47,612 nucleotides of DNA, taken from contig JAEWEQ010000070.1 of NCBI GenBank assembly GCA_023389315.1, forward strand, positions 1 to 47,612, written 5' to 3'. Of this stretch, positions 7,133 through 16,329 are shown one piece after another. The DNA comes from Actinomycetes bacterium (GTDB taxonomy: Bacteria; Actinomycetota; Actinomycetes; Actinomycetales; Actinomycetaceae). Below the pieces are notes generated by a model. That model saw only the letters and a list, made by a program, of their open reading frames with translations, made no database searches and was not told where the DNA came from. Positions within the stretch are counted from its first letter, which is position 1; each line of letters begins with the position of its first letter. A program made the position numbers and the translations under genes.

Positions 7133-9724
7133 ATGTCAGGTGAAAGCGAGGCACCCCCCACCCCAACCGCGGAAGTATCCGCCACCGGTGGCACCGTCCT
7201 CGCCAGTAGGCTGCCGCAAAACGTCTACGTCTCCGACCGCGAGCAGCCGCGCGTGCGCCACCCCGAAGACATCTTCGCCGCCACCGTCTCCCTGCTGGGC
7301 ATCGCCCTGGTTCTGCTGTTAGGAGCCTACGCGCGTGGCACCACCACCGGGGTTACCGAGGACGTTCGCACCGCCCTCGCGGATGTGCTACGCCAAATCC
7401 TGCTGCTACCGGTGACGGTGTTCGAATCGATTTTCGTACTCGCCATCCCGGTGGCGGTGATCGTTTCTTTGGCGCTGCAAAAACGCTGGCGCACGATTTT
7501 AGAAAGCATCCTCACCGGCACCAGTGCCGCCATCATCGCTGCGCTGTTAGTGCGCGGCCTGATGCTCCTGCCGGTGTCCTTCACCGCCGCCTTGACCATC
7601 ACTTCCGCTGCGGGCACCGGGGTGGTAATCGACCTGCTGATCACCACTTTCGCGGCGTTCCTTTCCGCCGCAGGGAAAGCCAGCTCACACCGCCCCATCC
7701 GCTACGGCTGGGCGTTCGTGTTGATTTTGTCCGTCCTCTACGTGCTGCGCGCCTCCATGACTTTGCCCGCCGCGCTCATCTCCATCCTCATTGGGCGCGC
7801 CATCGGTACCGGGGCGCGCTACCTGTTCGGCTTCAAAGATGACCGCGGTGACGCCCTCGACCTAGTTAACGGATTACTGCAGGTGGGGATCACGCCGGCG
7901 CGGATTGTGCGCGCTGACGTGGAGACTTCCACCGAACCACTGCGCACCGTGATCGTGGGGGAAGGTGAGGCGGCTTTCACCTGGACCAGCCTGTACCGCC
8001 CGTTGGTCTACGTTGATCCGCACGAGGGCGGGGAGCCGCCCCGCGAATACCTAATCAACACCGTCCCCCCGGCCCCCTCCAGCACCGACCGGCACTACGC
8101 TTGCTGGGACGTAACGGGGAAACAATATGACTTGATCGTGCTTGACCCCGACACGCAGGTCACCAGTTTCATTCACGACCTGTGGAATAACATCCGCTTG
8201 CGGGGCTTGTCGCGGTGGATCACGCTCTCGCTGCACGCCAATGCGGAACGCGCCACGGTGGTGAAAATGGCCGCTCATGCTGGCGGTGTCACCACCCCGG
8301 CGGTGCTGGGGGTCACGGCCGCCGGGTCCTCCGTGTTCACGGTGCAAGAACCGGTACCGAACGCGGTGCCGCTGACCCAGCTCCCGGCGGAGCGGTTAAC
8401 CGACGAAGTATTGCAGCGCGTGGCGAAGCAGCTGCAGATAGCGCACCGCCACGCCCTCGCCCATCGCGATATTGACCTGGATGCGTTCGCGGTGGACAGT
8501 GGGGACCGGGCCTGGTTGTTGAACTGGGATCGCGGGCAGGTGGCTTCCACGACGCTGACGCGCAGCATCGACCTGGTGCAGTTGATCGCTGCCCTGGCGC
8601 TACGAGTCGGCGAGGAACGGGCGCTAGCGGCAGTGCGCGCCGTGTTCGGAGACATGGCGGTGACGCTGGCGGCCCCCGCCATGCAAAAGACGGTACTGCC
8701 CCAGAGCGTACGCAAACAGGTGCGGCACACGGACCTGCTGACGCGGCTGCGGGACGACATGATGGGGGGAGCTCCCGCTCATGATGCTCCCGACATTGTC
8801 CTAAACCGCTTCCCCCTGCGAACCGTGATCATGGCGGTACTGGGCGTGGTCGCCCTGTGGGTGATTCTGGGGACCTTGAACTTCTCCGCCATGGTGGCAG
8901 CCCTCACCACTGCGCACGGTTGGTGGATCGTGGCGGCTTTCGGTTTCAGTTTGCTCACCTACTTGGGGGCTGCCATCCCGGTGGTGGCCTACACCCCGGA
9001 GCGGGTGCGACTGTGGGATGCCACGCTAACGCAGGTGGCGTCCTCGATCGTGACCCTGGTTGCACCCGCCGGGGTGGGGCCCGCGGCGGTGAACGTGCGG
9101 TTCCTAAATCGCATCGGTATTCCCACCCCCCTGGCGGTGGCAACAGTGGCATTCATCCAGGTGTCGCAGTTCATCGTCACCTTCCTAACGCTACTGGCGG
9201 TGGTGTTCGTAACCGGTCGGTCCTCGCAACTGGAGTTGCCTTCCACCACCATTTTGTACGCCGTCGGCGCGGTCACCGTGGTGGTGGGTCTGGTGATCGC
9301 AATCCCGTGGCTGCGGAACTGGGTGTGGAACCGCATTGAACCATCGTGGACGCAAGTGTGGCAACGCGTGGTTTGGGTCGTGGGGCAGCCGCGACGCTTA
9401 GCCCTGGGCGTCTTCGGTAACTTCTTCATGACGGTGTGCTTCATCTTGGCTTTCGTCTGCTCTCTGGCGGCTTTCGGCTATCGGCTGGATCCGACCACTT
9501 TGACGGTGACGTACTTGGCGGCCAATACGTTGGGGTCAGCCATTCCCGCTCCCGGTGGTATCGGCCCGGTGGAGGCCGCCCTCACCGGTGGTCTGACGGT
9601 TGCGGGCGTGCCTTCGGGTGTGGCGATCTCCGCGGCTTTGGTTTATCGCCTGGTGACTTTCTACGGCCGCACGCCGCTGGGCTGGGTGGGGCTGCGGATC
9701 ATGACTAAACGCGGTCTGCTGTAA
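7133..9724 (+). CDS. Membrane protein: kinase-like domain fused to LPG-synthase-type flippase domain (UPF0104)
   Basis: 863 residues. The N-terminal ~240 residues hold several predicted membrane helices. Residues about 280-530 are soluble and resemble a small-molecule or protein-kinase-like fold: HRDIDLDAFAV with H444-R445-D446, and LLNWDRG with D466 in the position of the metal-binding DFG aspartate; no clear glycine loop is seen. From about 565 to the end is the hydrophobic domain shared with the flippase half of lysylphosphatidylglycerol synthase (AglD/UPF0104 family), ending with PAPGGIGPVEAALTGGL, a family signature. Such fusions are known in actinobacteria and are thought to act on lipid-linked substrates; the substrate is not known. 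A stem of 7 bp closes after the stop. Function of the kinase-like part, active or not, is uncertain. Confidence 0.8.
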   Translation: MSGESEAPPTPTAEVSATGGTVLASRLPQNVYVSDREQPRVRHPEDIFAATVSLLGIALVLLLGAYARGTTTGVTEDVRTALADVLRQILLLPVTVFESIFVLAIPVAVIVSLALQKRWRTILESILTGTSAAIIAALLVRGLMLLPVSFTAALTITSAAGTGVVIDLLITTFAAFLSAAGKASSHRPIRYGWAFVLILSVLYVLRASMTLPAALISILIGRAIGTGARYLFGFKDDRGDALDLVNGLLQVGITPARIVRADVETSTEPLRTVIVGEGEAAFTWTSLYRPLVYVDPHEGGEPPREYLINTVPPAPSSTDRHYACWDVTGKQYDLIVLDPDTQVTSFIHDLWNNIRLRGLSRWITLSLHANAERATVVKMAAHAGGVTTPAVLGVTAAGSSVFTVQEPVPNAVPLTQLPAERLTDEVLQRVAKQLQIAHRHALAHRDIDLDAFAVDSGDRAWLLNWDRGQVASTTLTRSIDLVQLIAALALRVGEERALAAVRAVFGDMAVTLAAPAMQKTVLPQSVRKQVRHTDLLTRLRDDMMGGAPAHDAPDIVLNRFPLRTVIMAVLGVVALWVILGTLNFSAMVAALTTAHGWWIVAAFGFSLLTYLGAAIPVVAYTPERVRLWDATLTQVASSIVTLVAPAGVGPAAVNVRFLNRIGIPTPLAVATVAFIQVSQFIVTFLTLLAVVFVTGRSSQLELPSTTILYAVGAVTVVVGLVIAIPWLRNWVWNRIEPSWTQVWQRVVWVVGQPRRLALGVFGNFFMTVCFILAFVCSLAAFGYRLDPTTLTVTYLAANTLGSAIPAPGGIGPVEAALTGGLTVAGVPSGVAISAALVYRLVTFYGRTPLGWVGLRIMTKRGLL

Positions 9725-9770
9725 GCGGGCAGTTGTGCAAGACCTCGAAATGCATTTCCCTAACCCGCTT
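9723..9770 (+). terminator. Stem-loop after the flippase-like gene
   Basis: AAGCGGG (9723-9729) pairs with CCCGCTT (9764-9770) and encloses a perfect 12-bp palindrome GAAATGCATTTC (9747-9758). The T-run is short, so this is a weak or factor-dependent terminator candidate. Confidence 0.4.
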
Positions 9771-9790
9771 TCATATGTGATGCTGAAACC

Positions 9791-10597
9791 ATGGACAGCT
9801 CTTCTTCGCAGCCTTTAAAGAAAATCTTGATGCTCTGCGCGCTGGTGTTGGCGCTGGTCATCGTGTTCCTCCTGGGGCGCGCCTCCGCCGACTGGGGCGG
9901 CACCAAGAACGCCGCCCCCACCGCGGACCCCACGGCCGCAGCCAGTGCCACCGCGCAGCCCACCGGCAAGCCAGGGGCTAAGGGTGAACAAGAGTTCGCC
10001 CCTTCCCACTCCAACCCCAAGGCCTTGGAGCTGCTGCGCTCCGCTCCGCTGCGCGAAGACGGTGACCCGCGCGCCCTCGGCAAAGTGGACGCCCCCGTGG
10101 TGATGGTGGCTTACGAAGATTTCTCCTGCCCCATGTGCACCCGTTACTTCACCGACGTGCACCCCAAGCTCAAACCCATGGTCGAGGACGGGACGCTGCG
10201 TATCGAGTTCCGCGACGTAGTGATTTTCCCCAATTATGGTTCGGACATTGCGGCGGTCGGTTCCCGTGCGGCCGCGGCGCAGGGTAAGTTCTGGGAGTTC
10301 ACTGAAGCTGCTTACGCTGCAGCTGGCGCCGGCGCGCACCCGACCTACACCGAAGATTCCGTGGTGGAGATCGCCAAGACTGCGGGAGTGCCGGACTTGG
10401 AGAAGTTCCGCACCGACTTGCAGTCACAGGAACTGGCGGACGCAGTCGCCGATGAAACCACTCACGCGCACCAGAACATGGGTATCAACGGCACCCCGTT
10501 CTTCGTCATTAACGACGCTGCGGTTCCCGGCTCCCTGCCGGTGGATTTCATGGTGAAGACCATTGAAAACCAGTTGCAGGAGGCTAAGCAGAAATGA
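9791..10597 (+). CDS. DsbA-like thioredoxin-fold protein, membrane-anchored
   Basis: 268 residues. A single membrane anchor spans about 11-29 (LMLCALVLALVIVFLLG), then an Ala/Pro/Thr-rich stretch to about 75, then a DsbA-type thioredoxin fold with active-site C113-P-M-C116 and the cis-proline motif GTPFF near the end. The catalytic domain should face outside. It would oxidise or isomerise disulfides in exported proteins, in partnership with the CcdA-like protein encoded immediately downstream with a 4-nt overlap (ATGA), which argues for translational coupling. Start ATG 9791 is preceded by GATGCT and 6 nt and has no ribosome site, so it may be leaderless. The family is well supported; whether it is oxidase or reductase is not decided by the sequence. 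Confidence 0.88.
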   Translation: MDSSSSQPLKKILMLCALVLALVIVFLLGRASADWGGTKNAAPTADPTAAASATAQPTGKPGAKGEQEFAPSHSNPKALELLRSAPLREDGDPRALGKVDAPVVMVAYEDFSCPMCTRYFTDVHPKLKPMVEDGTLRIEFRDVVIFPNYGSDIAAVGSRAAAAQGKFWEFTEAAYAAAGAGAHPTYTEDSVVEIAKTAGVPDLEKFRTDLQSQELADAVADETTHAHQNMGINGTPFFVINDAAVPGSLPVDFMVKTIENQLQEAKQK

Positions 10598-11514
10598 CAG
10601 TGACCGCCCTCGCAGCGTTCCTGGGTGGGGTCTTGACCCTTTTCGCCCCCTGCGCGGCGATGTTGCTGCCGTCTTTCTTCGCCTACGCTTTCGTCTCGCG
10701 CACCACGCTGCTGGCCCGCACTGCGGCCTTCACCCTGGGGGTGCTGGTAATGCTGGTGCCGCTGGGGGTTTTCGCCGCCAGCTTGGGCCACTTGATCCGC
10801 ACCCACGCCGCTACTTTGACCACTATCGCCGGTGTGGTGGTGATCGCGTTGGGCTTGGCGCAAGCCTTCTCCCTGTCCTTCCCCACCCCGAAGTTGGCGC
10901 ACCGGCTGATGTCCCAGGCCACTTCCCCGGCCCCGATTTCCGAGGGCGGTCGCGCCGCTGGTAGCTTCCAAGTGGGGGCACAAGCGACGCGCTCCGAACC
11001 CACTGCGGTGGCGGTTTTTGCGCTGGGCGCCGGGTACGCCCTCGCCGGTGTGGGTTGTTCCGGTCCCATCCTGGGGGCGGCTTTGTCGGCTGCCGCGCTA
11101 ACTGGCTCGGCTTTGCAGGGGGCGCTGCTGATGACGGCGTTCGCGTTGGGAATGGCGCTGCCGGTGGCTTTGTTGGCGTTCTTGTGGGATGCGTTGGCAG
11201 TTAACCAACGCTCCTGGCTACGTCCTCGCCCGTTGAAGATCCTGGGGCGTTGGACGACTTGGCAAAACTTCATCGCCGGGATTATTTTCGTGATCTTAGG
11301 GGTGATCTTGGTGTTCTTCGGCGGGAACCTCGGCCTACCGTCGGTGTTGTCGGTGCAAAAACAAATCGACATGGAAACCCAGATTATTGAGCTCACTTCC
11401 GCAGTCCCGACCTTCTTGTTCGTAGCGTTCGCGGGAATCGTGACCGCCCTGGTGGTGGTGTTTTGGCGCGAGCGGTCCAAGGCTGCGCGCGAAGACAGTG
11501 AAGCGAAGCGGTGA
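10594..11514 (+). CDS. CcdA/DsbD-like thiol-redox membrane transporter
   Basis: 306 residues with six or more membrane helices. Two conserved cysteines sit in equivalent half-repeats: C20 in LFAPCAAMLLPSFFAYAF and C155 in GVGCSGPILGAALS, the pattern by which CcdA/DsbD passes electrons from cytoplasmic thioredoxin to the outside. The region 95-140 is a hydrophilic loop. Overlap of its start with the DsbA-like gene (ATGA at 10594-10597) makes the pair an operon: this protein is the likely electron donor of the anchored thioredoxin-fold protein. No cytochrome c assembly genes lie near, so a general extracytoplasmic thiol role is more likely than c-type cytochrome maturation. Confidence 0.87.
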   Translation: MTVTALAAFLGGVLTLFAPCAAMLLPSFFAYAFVSRTTLLARTAAFTLGVLVMLVPLGVFAASLGHLIRTHAATLTTIAGVVVIALGLAQAFSLSFPTPKLAHRLMSQATSPAPISEGGRAAGSFQVGAQATRSEPTAVAVFALGAGYALAGVGCSGPILGAALSAAALTGSALQGALLMTAFALGMALPVALLAFLWDALAVNQRSWLRPRPLKILGRWTTWQNFIAGIIFVILGVILVFFGGNLGLPSVLSVQKQIDMETQIIELTSAVPTFLFVAFAGIVTALVVVFWRERSKAAREDSEAKR

Positions 11515-11562
11515 AACTACGCTGCGCCCGCGCCCTGGCAGTAGGCTGGTAGCGTCAGTCTT

Positions 11563-11588
11563 TCAGCTGGCCCAAGGCTGAGTTTTTT
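11563..11588 (+). terminator. Weak intrinsic terminator after the DsbA-CcdA pair
   Basis: TCAGC (11563-11567) and GCTGA (11577-11581) form a 5-bp stem, extendable by a G-U pair, followed closely by TTTTTT at 11583-11588. Confidence 0.45.
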
Positions 11589-11641
11589 AGTGTCAGTACA
11601 CGGGCTGACCTGGGAATGGGAGTTAAGGAGGTGACGGGCCG

Positions 11642-12451
11642 ATGTTGAGTGCGAAGCAACGCTGGGGGGTGGTCCGTATCCTCCTGCACTTCGCCGCGGT
11701 TTACGCCACCATCGTCGCGGTCGGCACCATCGGCTGGTACTTCACCGAACGCACCTACCCCGAGCCGGTGCCAGCACTGCTGAAACTGCGTGACCCGGTG
11801 GTGGCGGTAGCGGAAATCATCATCCCCATGGGCGTAGGTGTCGTGGTGACTGCTTTCTGGGTGCGCCGCTCGAACCTGCGGGCCCTGGTGTGGCGCGAGC
11901 CGGAGTATGTTTCCCCCGAGTTAGGTGGCAAAGCCCCCACCTACGCTCCCCCGATCGACACCGGTGATGATCTGCTGCTCGGGTCAGCGCTATCCACTGA
12001 ACCTGAGCCGTTCTACGACCTGCGGGTCCAGCCGCAGATCTCTCGCCTGTGGTGGCTGCTGGGTATGTTAGTTACCTTGGGTGCCGGCTTGGCAATCATT
12101 TACGGGGTGGCGCACGCGCAAGTCACGCCCCTTAGTTTCGTGGTGGGTTCCATCGCTGCCTTCACCTGGGCGGTGTCGCAAGAGTACCTACTGCGCGGCC
12201 TAGTGGTGGCCCGTGCCCGGCGTTTCACCCGCCGCGACCTGGTGGTGCTGTCGATCTCGGCCACCCTGTCGTTGATTTGGATCCTGCCGTTCGCCGTGAC
12301 CGCTTACACCCCCACCCGCACGCTGCTGATGGTGCTGTCCGGCCCTGTCATGTCAGTGCCGCTGTTTGCCTTGCGCCGCATGTTCACATCGCTGTGGGCG
12401 CCGATTATGGCGCACTTTTTGCTGGTGACGGCTTTCTTCGTCCTCGTATAA
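11642..12451 (+). CDS. CPBP/Abi-like membrane protein with altered catalytic motifs
   Basis: 269 residues, start ATG 11642 set by AAGGAGGTG 8 nt upstream. About seven hydrophobic segments. The motif SQEYLLRGLVVARA stands where CPBP proteases have EExxxR-G, with the first glutamate replaced by glutamine; the last helix has WAPIMAHFLLV in place of the H-x-x-x-(N/D) motif, keeping the histidine. The middle histidine motif is not visible. CPBP (CAAX-like, Abi) proteins are intramembrane proteases or bacteriocin-immunity proteins; with these changes this one may be inactive as a protease. A hydrophilic insert of about 50 residues (90-135) separates the second and third helices. Stands alone, convergent with the hydrolase gene. 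Confidence 0.6.
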   Translation: MLSAKQRWGVVRILLHFAAVYATIVAVGTIGWYFTERTYPEPVPALLKLRDPVVAVAEIIIPMGVGVVVTAFWVRRSNLRALVWREPEYVSPELGGKAPTYAPPIDTGDDLLLGSALSTEPEPFYDLRVQPQISRLWWLLGMLVTLGAGLAIIYGVAHAQVTPLSFVVGSIAAFTWAVSQEYLLRGLVVARARRFTRRDLVVLSISATLSLIWILPFAVTAYTPTRTLLMVLSGPVMSVPLFALRRMFTSLWAPIMAHFLLVTAFFVLV

Positions 12452-12535
12452 ATTTTTCGCGAGGACGGTCACGGCGTTCCCCGCGCCACCCCAGTTCCTG
12501 GCGCGTCCGGTTGCTGCGCCCTGGCACGACCGCGG

Positions 12536-14506
12536 TCAGTATCCGGGGCTGTCCGGCCCGTATAGCCGCTCGAAAATGTCCTCAACCATGGCGTCAACCA
12601 GTTGCTGATTAAGCCACGTGCCGTCGGCGTTTCGGTAGGCGTTGCCGTCCATCTTTGACTGATCTAAGCCCAACACCGCGATCCAAGCGTCGAAAAACTC
12701 CCGGTGGTAGTTATGCCCATGTTGGTCCGGGGTGTCCCCCGATACCGGCAGGTCGCCCAGTACTTGTAGTCCGGTGACCCCGCGCACCCACCGCATATCG
12801 GGGTGCACGTCCAGGCCCGCGCGTTCACGTAGCCAGTCGGGCTCGCGCTCGAACAGGTCAGCCGACCACCACACCACCGGGTCGGAAGCGTGCTGGAGGA
12901 AGACGCTGCGCGGGTATTGCCAAGGCGGCAGGGTACGCCCGTTAATGTCAACGCGCAGTTGCGATGGCTCGTTAGCGAAGCGAATATTGGTGCCGTTATC
13001 CACCACCGGCGCCACTTGCGGGGTGCCGCGGTGCCGTTCAGCGGTGAGACGCTGCCACAGCGGCGAATAGTTCGGCGTGCCCGCCCAAATCGCCCCGTCA
13101 ACCTTCGCGTTGAGGTCTTTGGCGCTGGTAAACGCTGCTTGCGACCCGGCCGCCCCCAGGGACACGCCGGTGACGTACACCGCGGGCCGCTGCCCCGCCG
13201 GGCGCTGCTGCACCGCCGCGTTGACCGTGTCGAACAGGATCTTCCCGGCTTTGGAGGCACTGTCGAACTCCCACAGGAACGCCACGATGGAGGGCACGTA
13301 GGAGTACTGCATGGAGACGGTGGCGCAGTCCCCGCCGGTGAGGTACTCCAGTGACTGTACGCTCCACTCCTCCAGCCAGCCGGTCCCGGTGGCGGTGGCG
13401 ATCACGAGGACGGACCGGTCCAGCGCGCCAGTGCGTTCCATTTCCGCCACCACCTGGTCAGCTTCCTGCTGCAGGTCACGATCGTCAGGGAGGGAGGCGT
13501 AGATGCGGATGGGTTCTTTCGCGGGCCGACCGGTGAGGGTTTCGATCTGTTTGGCGCGCGGCCCGTTAGTGACGAATTTTTTCCCGTAGTGCCCCATGCT
13601 TTCCCAGTCCATGAGGGACTGGGGGGATCCGGAGCGCTGGGTTTCGCGGGGGGCTTCCACGCCCGGGTCGGACCGGTTCAGGTCTGATCCCCATTGATAC
13701 ATGTATTCCATGGCGCCGCGGAAAATCACGTCCGAGGACAGCGTCACCACCAGTATCAGCATCAGCACGGTGGCGGTCACGGTCGCCACCCAGCGCGGCA
13801 CGAACCGGCGGATTCGGCCCGCCAGGAATCGCCACACCAGGGCCACCAGGCGCGCCAGCCCCAGGATCCCGCCGAAGAGGACCAGCGCTGCGGCGGTGGC
13901 TTTGAGGTAGCCGATGGGACCCAGTGCCGGCAGCCCCACCATGGCTGCGGTGGTGAGGTTCATCCGGTAGGCGCGCACCACCAGGGAGATAACCAGCACT
14001 CCGGCTAGCAAGATCCCCAATCGGCTGGCCCATTTAACCCAGGTGGCGTCGGCGCTGAGTTCAACTTTGGCTTGCCGCCACAGCCAGCTGCTGACCCACC
14101 CCAGAAAGGCGCCCAGCCCGTAGGCGGCGGCAAGTAGCAAGCCCGACACCACGCCTTGCCAGTACCACGGGCGTGGCAGCAGGGAAGGTTGGACGGATAT
14201 GAGGTAGGCGAAGAAAGCTAGCACCAGCCCGGTGGTGGACGGGGGGATGAGGCGGGATACGACTCGTCCTAGGGCCAGTTCCCGGGCACTGATTGGCGAG
14301 GACGTTCGCGCCGGCTCCAAATGCCGCTCCCCCGCAGCGTCCGGCGTGTGGGTAGTATCCCGGTCCGCCGCGCCCGGCGCTTCGGTGCCGGGCGCGGACG
14401 CCACCGACTCGAGTTCCGCGCTGCCAGGTGCGCTGGCCCCGCCAACGCGCGCCCCGTCCTCACCACTGGAGGCGGGGTCGCTAGGACGCGCGGGTAACTT
14501 ACTCAC
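12536..14506 (-). CDS. Alpha/beta-hydrolase-family membrane protein (Abhydrolase_9)
   Basis: 656 residues from GTG 14506. Residues 1-75 are Ala/Ser/Pro-rich and disordered. About 85-265 contain five membrane helices with SVQPSLLPRPWYWQG, a conserved block of the N-terminal partner domain. The C-terminal part (about 300-650) is the hydrolase: RIYASLPDDRDLQQEA, a nucleophile elbow GVSLG with S449, and late HGHNYHREFF likely holding the catalytic histidine. The family is frequent in actinobacteria; the substrate is not known, though a lipid or envelope ester is the usual guess. TACCAT lies 6 nt before the GTG, with no ribosome site, so the transcript is probably leaderless. Confidence 0.85.
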   Translation of the reverse strand: MSKLPARPSDPASSGEDGARVGGASAPGSAELESVASAPGTEAPGAADRDTTHTPDAAGERHLEPARTSSPISARELALGRVVSRLIPPSTTGLVLAFFAYLISVQPSLLPRPWYWQGVVSGLLLAAAYGLGAFLGWVSSWLWRQAKVELSADATWVKWASRLGILLAGVLVISLVVRAYRMNLTTAAMVGLPALGPIGYLKATAAALVLFGGILGLARLVALVWRFLAGRIRRFVPRWVATVTATVLMLILVVTLSSDVIFRGAMEYMYQWGSDLNRSDPGVEAPRETQRSGSPQSLMDWESMGHYGKKFVTNGPRAKQIETLTGRPAKEPIRIYASLPDDRDLQQEADQVVAEMERTGALDRSVLVIATATGTGWLEEWSVQSLEYLTGGDCATVSMQYSYVPSIVAFLWEFDSASKAGKILFDTVNAAVQQRPAGQRPAVYVTGVSLGAAGSQAAFTSAKDLNAKVDGAIWAGTPNYSPLWQRLTAERHRGTPQVAPVVDNGTNIRFANEPSQLRVDINGRTLPPWQYPRSVFLQHASDPVVWWSADLFEREPDWLRERAGLDVHPDMRWVRGVTGLQVLGDLPVSGDTPDQHGHNYHREFFDAWIAVLGLDQSKMDGNAYRNADGTWLNQQLVDAMVEDIFERLYGPDSPGY

Positions 14507-14518
14507 CTAACCATGGTA
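14507..14518 (-). promoter_or_regulatory. Putative leaderless promoter (-10 TACCAT, 6 nt before GTG)
   Basis: Read on the minus strand: TACCAT, GGTTAG, then GTG. The same TACCAT at the same spacing precedes the mutarotase-like gene at 42451. Confidence 0.55.
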
Positions 14519-14524
14519 ACTAGC

Positions 14525-14575
14525 AAAAAGCGCCGGCGCGCTCCCCGTCTACGGCAGTTAGCGCACCGGCACTTT
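14525..14575 (-). terminator. Strong intrinsic terminator of the sulfatase gene
   Basis: On the minus strand an arm at 14575-14560 pairs along 16 positions with an arm at 14542-14527 (two G-U pairs) around a 17-nt loop, and the second arm runs into a T-run. It sits 10 nt past the sulfatase stop and ends the minus-strand catabolic operon before the hydrolase gene. Confidence 0.85.
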
Positions 14576-14584
14576 CTGAGTGGT

Positions 14585-16144
14585 TCAGTCGAACTGTACT
14601 TCGTCCAGGTCCGAGCGGGCGGTGTTCACCAGCGGTACGTCGAAGTCAGTCATCGCGGCCATCCACTTGGCGAAGGAGTGATCCCCGCGCTCGCGCAACT
14701 GCCGGTACAGTTCGGTCGCTAGCTCGCGGCGGATGTCGTTGTAGACCGGCACCGTGTAGACGTTGTTCATCTCCGCCGGGTCGTAGCGCAGGTCGTAGAG
14801 CTCGTTGATCGATTCGGGGGAAATGATCAGCTTGAACTCGCGGGTGCGCAGCATCCGCTGTTGCAAGGGGAAGTGGTGTCCGTGGAACTCGCACACGATA
14901 TTTTCACGCCAGTCAGCCACCTCTTCACCGCGGGTGAGGTCCACGATGGAGCGACCGTCCTCGACCATCTTCGGGTCCAGGCCCGCGATATCAAGGACGG
15001 TGGCGGGCAGGTCCAGGATGGAAACGAAAGCGTCGGACTGGCCGACGGTGGAAACGCCGGGGATGTGTGCGATGAACGGCACCTTGTAGATGTCGTCGTA
15101 CATGGCCGGGCCCTTGTCGTTCATCCGGTGGGAGCCGGTGAACTCGCCGTGGTCGGCGGTGAAGAACACTGCCGTGTCATCGAGCACACCCAGTTCGCGG
15201 GCGGCATCCATGATGCGGCCGATTTCGTAGTCGATCATCGCCACATATCCCCAGTAGACGGCGATGAGTTTCTTCCACTCTTCGTTGCTGAAGGAGGAAG
15301 TTGACCAGTAGGTGGCGTAGTTTTCCTGGATCGGGGGTTTACCGATGAGGGAGTCACCGAAGTTTTCAGGCAGTTCCACCAGGTCCGGGTCGATCAGGTC
15401 GAACCATTCATCGGGCAAGAAGTAGGGCAAGTGCGGTCCGAAGAAGTGCACATCCAAGCTGAATGGCTTGCCCGTTTCTTTCCAGTCTTTGGCGTACTCG
15501 GTGAGCTTTTCAATCGCCCGGTCAGCGAGGAACCGCTCAAACGTCGCTTCCTCGGGTTGTTTCAAGCGCGCCGCAATGATGTGCCCGTCGCGCCCGCCGG
15601 GAAGTTTGCCGCGACGCACGTCGTGAGCACGCACGGGCGGTAGGTCGTTGGCTTTGAGCCAGGCTTGGTACTTTTCGTTTCCCACCGGGTTCTCTGCTCC
15701 CCAGTAGGAATCATCGTCCATTCCGAAACAGTCAGGTAGGTTCGGGCCGCAGTGATACTTCCCCACCAGACCAACGTTGTAGCCGTTATCGCGTAGCTCT
15801 TGAGTGTAGGTCCACTCATCGAGGGGGATTTCGGTGCGGTAGGCGATATTCCATTCGGGATTGGCGAGCACTTGGTGTTTGCCGGGGCGTTTGCCGGTGA
15901 GCAGGGACGCGCGCGCCGGGGTGCAGATAGCGGTGGGCGTGTAAGCGTTGGTGAAGGCAAAGCCGTTATTGCCCATTTCGTCAAGATTCGGCGTGTGTGC
16001 GTGGGGGTTCCCCAGGCACCCGATGGTGTCTACACGGTGCTGGTCCGTCATGATTACGAGGACGTTGCGCACGTTGTCGGGTATGTCGCGGGTGCGAGTT
16101 TCGCCGCTGCTTTGGTTTGCGGACGTCACGGTAGTTTCCTTCAT
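14585..16144 (-). CDS. Type I sulfatase, cytoplasmic
   Basis: 519 residues. VLVIMTDQHRVDTIGC begins the alkaline-phosphatase-like fold with the metal aspartates; C74-T-P-A-R78-A-S-L-L-T-G is the sulfatase signature whose cysteine is converted to formylglycine. Later FFTADHGEFTGSH gives further metal/active-site residues. It removes sulfate esters. There is no signal peptide or membrane anchor, so it acts in the cytosol. It ends an operon direction containing a GH20 hexosaminidase and sugar importer, which points to a 6- or 3-sulfated N-acetylhexosamine substrate (inference). A formylglycine-generating enzyme is required and is not encoded in this window. Start is either ATG 16144 (AAAGG upstream) or GTG 16129, which has GAAGGA at good spacing. 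The 185-nt gap before it may hold its own promoter. Confidence 0.9.
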   Translation of the reverse strand: MKETTVTSANQSSGETRTRDIPDNVRNVLVIMTDQHRVDTIGCLGNPHAHTPNLDEMGNNGFAFTNAYTPTAICTPARASLLTGKRPGKHQVLANPEWNIAYRTEIPLDEWTYTQELRDNGYNVGLVGKYHCGPNLPDCFGMDDDSYWGAENPVGNEKYQAWLKANDLPPVRAHDVRRGKLPGGRDGHIIAARLKQPEEATFERFLADRAIEKLTEYAKDWKETGKPFSLDVHFFGPHLPYFLPDEWFDLIDPDLVELPENFGDSLIGKPPIQENYATYWSTSSFSNEEWKKLIAVYWGYVAMIDYEIGRIMDAARELGVLDDTAVFFTADHGEFTGSHRMNDKGPAMYDDIYKVPFIAHIPGVSTVGQSDAFVSILDLPATVLDIAGLDPKMVEDGRSIVDLTRGEEVADWRENIVCEFHGHHFPLQQRMLRTREFKLIISPESINELYDLRYDPAEMNNVYTVPVYNDIRRELATELYRQLRERGDHSFAKWMAAMTDFDVPLVNTARSDLDEVQFD

Positions 16145-16329
16145 TTGCTTCGCCTTTGGGCGGGTCGTTTCAATCGGTTGCCGTCTGCTTCCACGGTACC
16201 GCTAAGGAGTTTTGTTAGTACGCTATGACAATACAATTAAAGTGATCTACAGCACATTATCGTTGGCTTGGTTTTCCTAACTCTTACCGCCTTCATTTGG
16301 CCGAGGACGGATGGCTCACGGCACGACTT
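16145..16329. other. Gap before the sulfatase gene
   Basis: An AT-rich core around 16210-16260 includes an imperfect inverted repeat TTGT-N12-ACAA (16211-16235 region), a possible operator. One CGAGGACGG copy lies at 16302-16310. No terminator was found. Confidence 0.3.
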
